A DNA stretch of 7,007 bases from assembly GCA_903821715.1 (NCBI GenBank), contig CAIJMB010000235.1, forward strand, positions 1 to 7,007. The letters run 5' to 3'. Source of the stretch: an uncultured Flavobacteriales bacterium (GTDB lineage Bacteria > Bacteroidota > Bacteroidia > Flavobacteriales > Schleiferiaceae). Shown here piece by piece: positions 5,419 through 7,007 of this stretch. The position numbers were made by a program, and so were the translations under genes. Every line of letters starts with the position of its first letter. Positions within the stretch are counted from its first letter, which is position 1. Under the pieces are notes generated by a model. The model saw only the letters and a program-made list of their open reading frames with translations. It was not told the origin of the DNA and searched no databases.

Positions 5419-7007
5419 ACGCCCTGAAATCCCTGCTTTACGCCGAGGCGAGCCGACCCTGGACCTTTTTGGAACTGGGTTTCTGGATCTTTTTCGCGGT
5501 GGTTTTAGTTGGTTTTGCAGGCCTTGAGCGCCGGTTAGCCCTGCGCAACGCCTACCTCATGCTAGCGAGCTGGTTTTTTTACTACCACACGAGCCAGTGG
5601 TACGTAGTGCTGCTCATTTGCACCACCGCCGTCGACTACGGGGTGGGGCATGCGCTGCACCGAACGCAGCGTAACCTCTTGCGAAAGCTGCTGCTAGCCA
5701 TCAGTATTATCAGCAACCTTGGCGTCCTCTTCTTTTTTAAGTATGCATACTTTGTGGCCGAAGTGTGGAACGACCTTACGGGCTTGGCGTGGTCCCCCAC
5801 GCCGTTCTGGGCGGGATGGGCCAACGGTCAGCTGGGCACCAACTTCGTCGAAGACGTCATTTTGCTTCCAGTCGGCATTTCGTTTTACACGTTTCAGTGC
5901 CTCAGCTACACCGTTGACGTGTACCGACGGAACCTCGAACCCGTCCGCCACTTTACCGACTTTGCCTTTTATGTGAGCTTCTTTCCCCAGCTCGTCGCAG
6001 GACCCATTGTTCGTGCCAGCGAGTTTGTACCCCAAATCTACCAACCCTATGCGGTCACACGAACCCAATTTGGTTTGGGAATGTTTTGGGTACTCAACGG
6101 GTTTCTCAAAAAGGTGATTTTGGCGGACTTTCTCGCAGTACACCTCGCCGACCGCATTTTTAGCCAGCCCACGTTGTATACCGGTTGGGAAAATGCTTTG
6201 GGTTTGCTCGCCTACACCATGCAGGTTTATGCCGACTTCAGCGGCTACACGGACATCGCCATCGGAATCTCACTTTGGATGGGGTTCACGTTGACCAAAA
6301 ACTTTGATTCACCGTATAAGGCCCAAAGTGTCGCCGAGTTTTGGAAGCGCTGGCACATGTCCCTTTCGAGCTGGCTCAAGGACTACCTCTATATTCCGTT
6401 GGGCGGAAACCGAAGCGGTTCCGTCGTGAGCTATGTACTCATTTTTGCGGGCTTGTTCGGCCTCGCTTGGTGGGCACCCACGTCCATGGTATCCTATGCC
6501 CTCGCTGCGACAGTATTGATCTTTTTGTTGCTGTATCAGTTTGTTCCTGCCTTTCGGCGCGGATTCAATACCAATATCAACCTACTCCTAACCATGCTCC
6601 TCGGTGGGCTGTGGCATGGAGCCTCCTGGAATTTTGTGGTCTGGGGCGGATTAAATGGTTTGGGTCTGGTGACCTACAAACAGTGGTCGCGGGTTCGTCC
6701 GTACGCCGTAGAAGGTTGGCCCCTGCGAGCACTTGGCGTTCTGATCACCTTGGTGTTCATCACCTTTACGCGGATTTGGTTCCGCGCTCCGGACTGGGAC
6801 ACGGCCATGGCAATGCTCGACCAGCTCACCACAGGTTGGTCGGTTCCGCCTTCTTTGTCTATGCTCGCGGCCTGGTGGCGTCCGGCAGTGGTGCTTGCAC
6901 TTGGGTTTGGAATTCACTGGATTCCGGAGCACCTCAAAGAGCGCTACCGAACCGCATTTTCTTCACTACATCCAGCTTGGATGCTTGGCGCAGCCGTAGT
7001 GGGGGTC
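5412..7007 (+). CDS. AlgI/DltB-type MBOAT O-acyltransferase, partial (3' end outside window)
   Basis: The reading frame is open for 532 codons to the window edge, so the C-terminus is missing. It is a polytopic membrane protein of the MBOAT family, which moves acyl groups, usually acetyl, from a cytoplasmic donor to an extracytoplasmic acceptor or partner. Family landmarks in order are SFYTFQCLSYTVDVYR, FFPQLVAGPIVR, YADFSGYTDIAIG, the FWKRWHMSLSSWL block with His315, YIPLGGNR ending at 334, and GGLWHGASW with His402, the expected catalytic histidine. About 67 residues separate GGNR from WHG, with two extra hydrophobic stretches, compared with about 20 in AlgI as I recall it. The ATG at 5412 overlaps the previous stop by 7 bases and has no Shine-Dalgarno site. 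Next to two SGNH proteins it resembles the AlgI-AlgJ/X and PatA-PatB pairs. The acceptor (exopolysaccharide, O-antigen or peptidoglycan) is not shown by this gene. Confidence 0.95.
   Translation, partial: MVDALKSLLYAEASRPWTFLELGFWIFFAVVLVGFAGLERRLALRNAYLMLASWFFYYHTSQWYVVLLICTTAVDYGVGHALHRTQRNLLRKLLLAISIISNLGVLFFFKYAYFVAEVWNDLTGLAWSPTPFWAGWANGQLGTNFVEDVILLPVGISFYTFQCLSYTVDVYRRNLEPVRHFTDFAFYVSFFPQLVAGPIVRASEFVPQIYQPYAVTRTQFGLGMFWVLNGFLKKVILADFLAVHLADRIFSQPTLYTGWENALGLLAYTMQVYADFSGYTDIAIGISLWMGFTLTKNFDSPYKAQSVAEFWKRWHMSLSSWLKDYLYIPLGGNRSGSVVSYVLIFAGLFGLAWWAPTSMVSYALAATVLIFLLLYQFVPAFRRGFNTNINLLLTMLLGGLWHGASWNFVVWGGLNGLGLVTYKQWSRVRPYAVEGWPLRALGVLITLVFITFTRIWFRAPDWDTAMAMLDQLTTGWSVPPSLSMLAAWWRPAVVLALGFGIHWIPEHLKERYRTAFSSLHPAWMLGAAVVGV

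Noticed and set aside
5694..6143. Antisense frame of 149 codons over the MBOAT gene
   Set aside because: The + strand here encodes clear MBOAT motifs; the antisense product has no recognisable features and no plausible upstream signals.

Overview
The window looks like part of a Bacteroidota chromosome, probably a Flavobacteriales-type organism. This is an inference from gene content, from the near absence of Shine-Dalgarno sites, from signal peptides ending in A|Q, and from tandem SGNH proteins with GDSQ/GGSH motifs beside an AlgI-type MBOAT. All seven genes lie on the + strand, are tightly packed and have similar base composition. No RNA gene, transposon, CRISPR array or phage gene was seen, and no gene-free stretch exceeds 300 bases.

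Bases 1-158 hold a strong intrinsic terminator for the gene upstream of the window, then an AT-rich leader with palindromes and a weak promoter candidate. Bases 159-2250 form a lipid module of three abutting genes: a patatin-like phospholipase, a CarS/CdsA-like CDP-lipid synthase, and a CDP-alcohol phosphatidyltransferase. Together they could activate a phosphatidic-acid-type lipid with CTP, transfer it to an alcohol, and remodel or deacylate the lipid.

A 45-base gap follows. It is overlapped by a nested inverted repeat that has no U-tract.

Bases 2296-7007 form an envelope module: an exported LysM protein, two exported SGNH/GDSL-fold proteins, and an AlgI/DltB-type MBOAT acyltransferase that runs off the right edge. 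Neighbouring genes overlap by 1, 11 and 7 bases, so they are probably translated together. By analogy with AlgI/AlgJ/AlgX and PatA/PatB, the MBOAT would move acyl (acetyl) groups across the inner membrane and the SGNH proteins would place them on a glycan. The LysM protein suggests that the glycan may be peptidoglycan or something close to it. The LysM protein also carries what may be an eroded lytic-transglycosylase domain with Gln at the catalytic Glu position.

The whole window may be one long envelope-modification operon starting near base 150, but the gap at 2251-2295 could also separate two transcription units.
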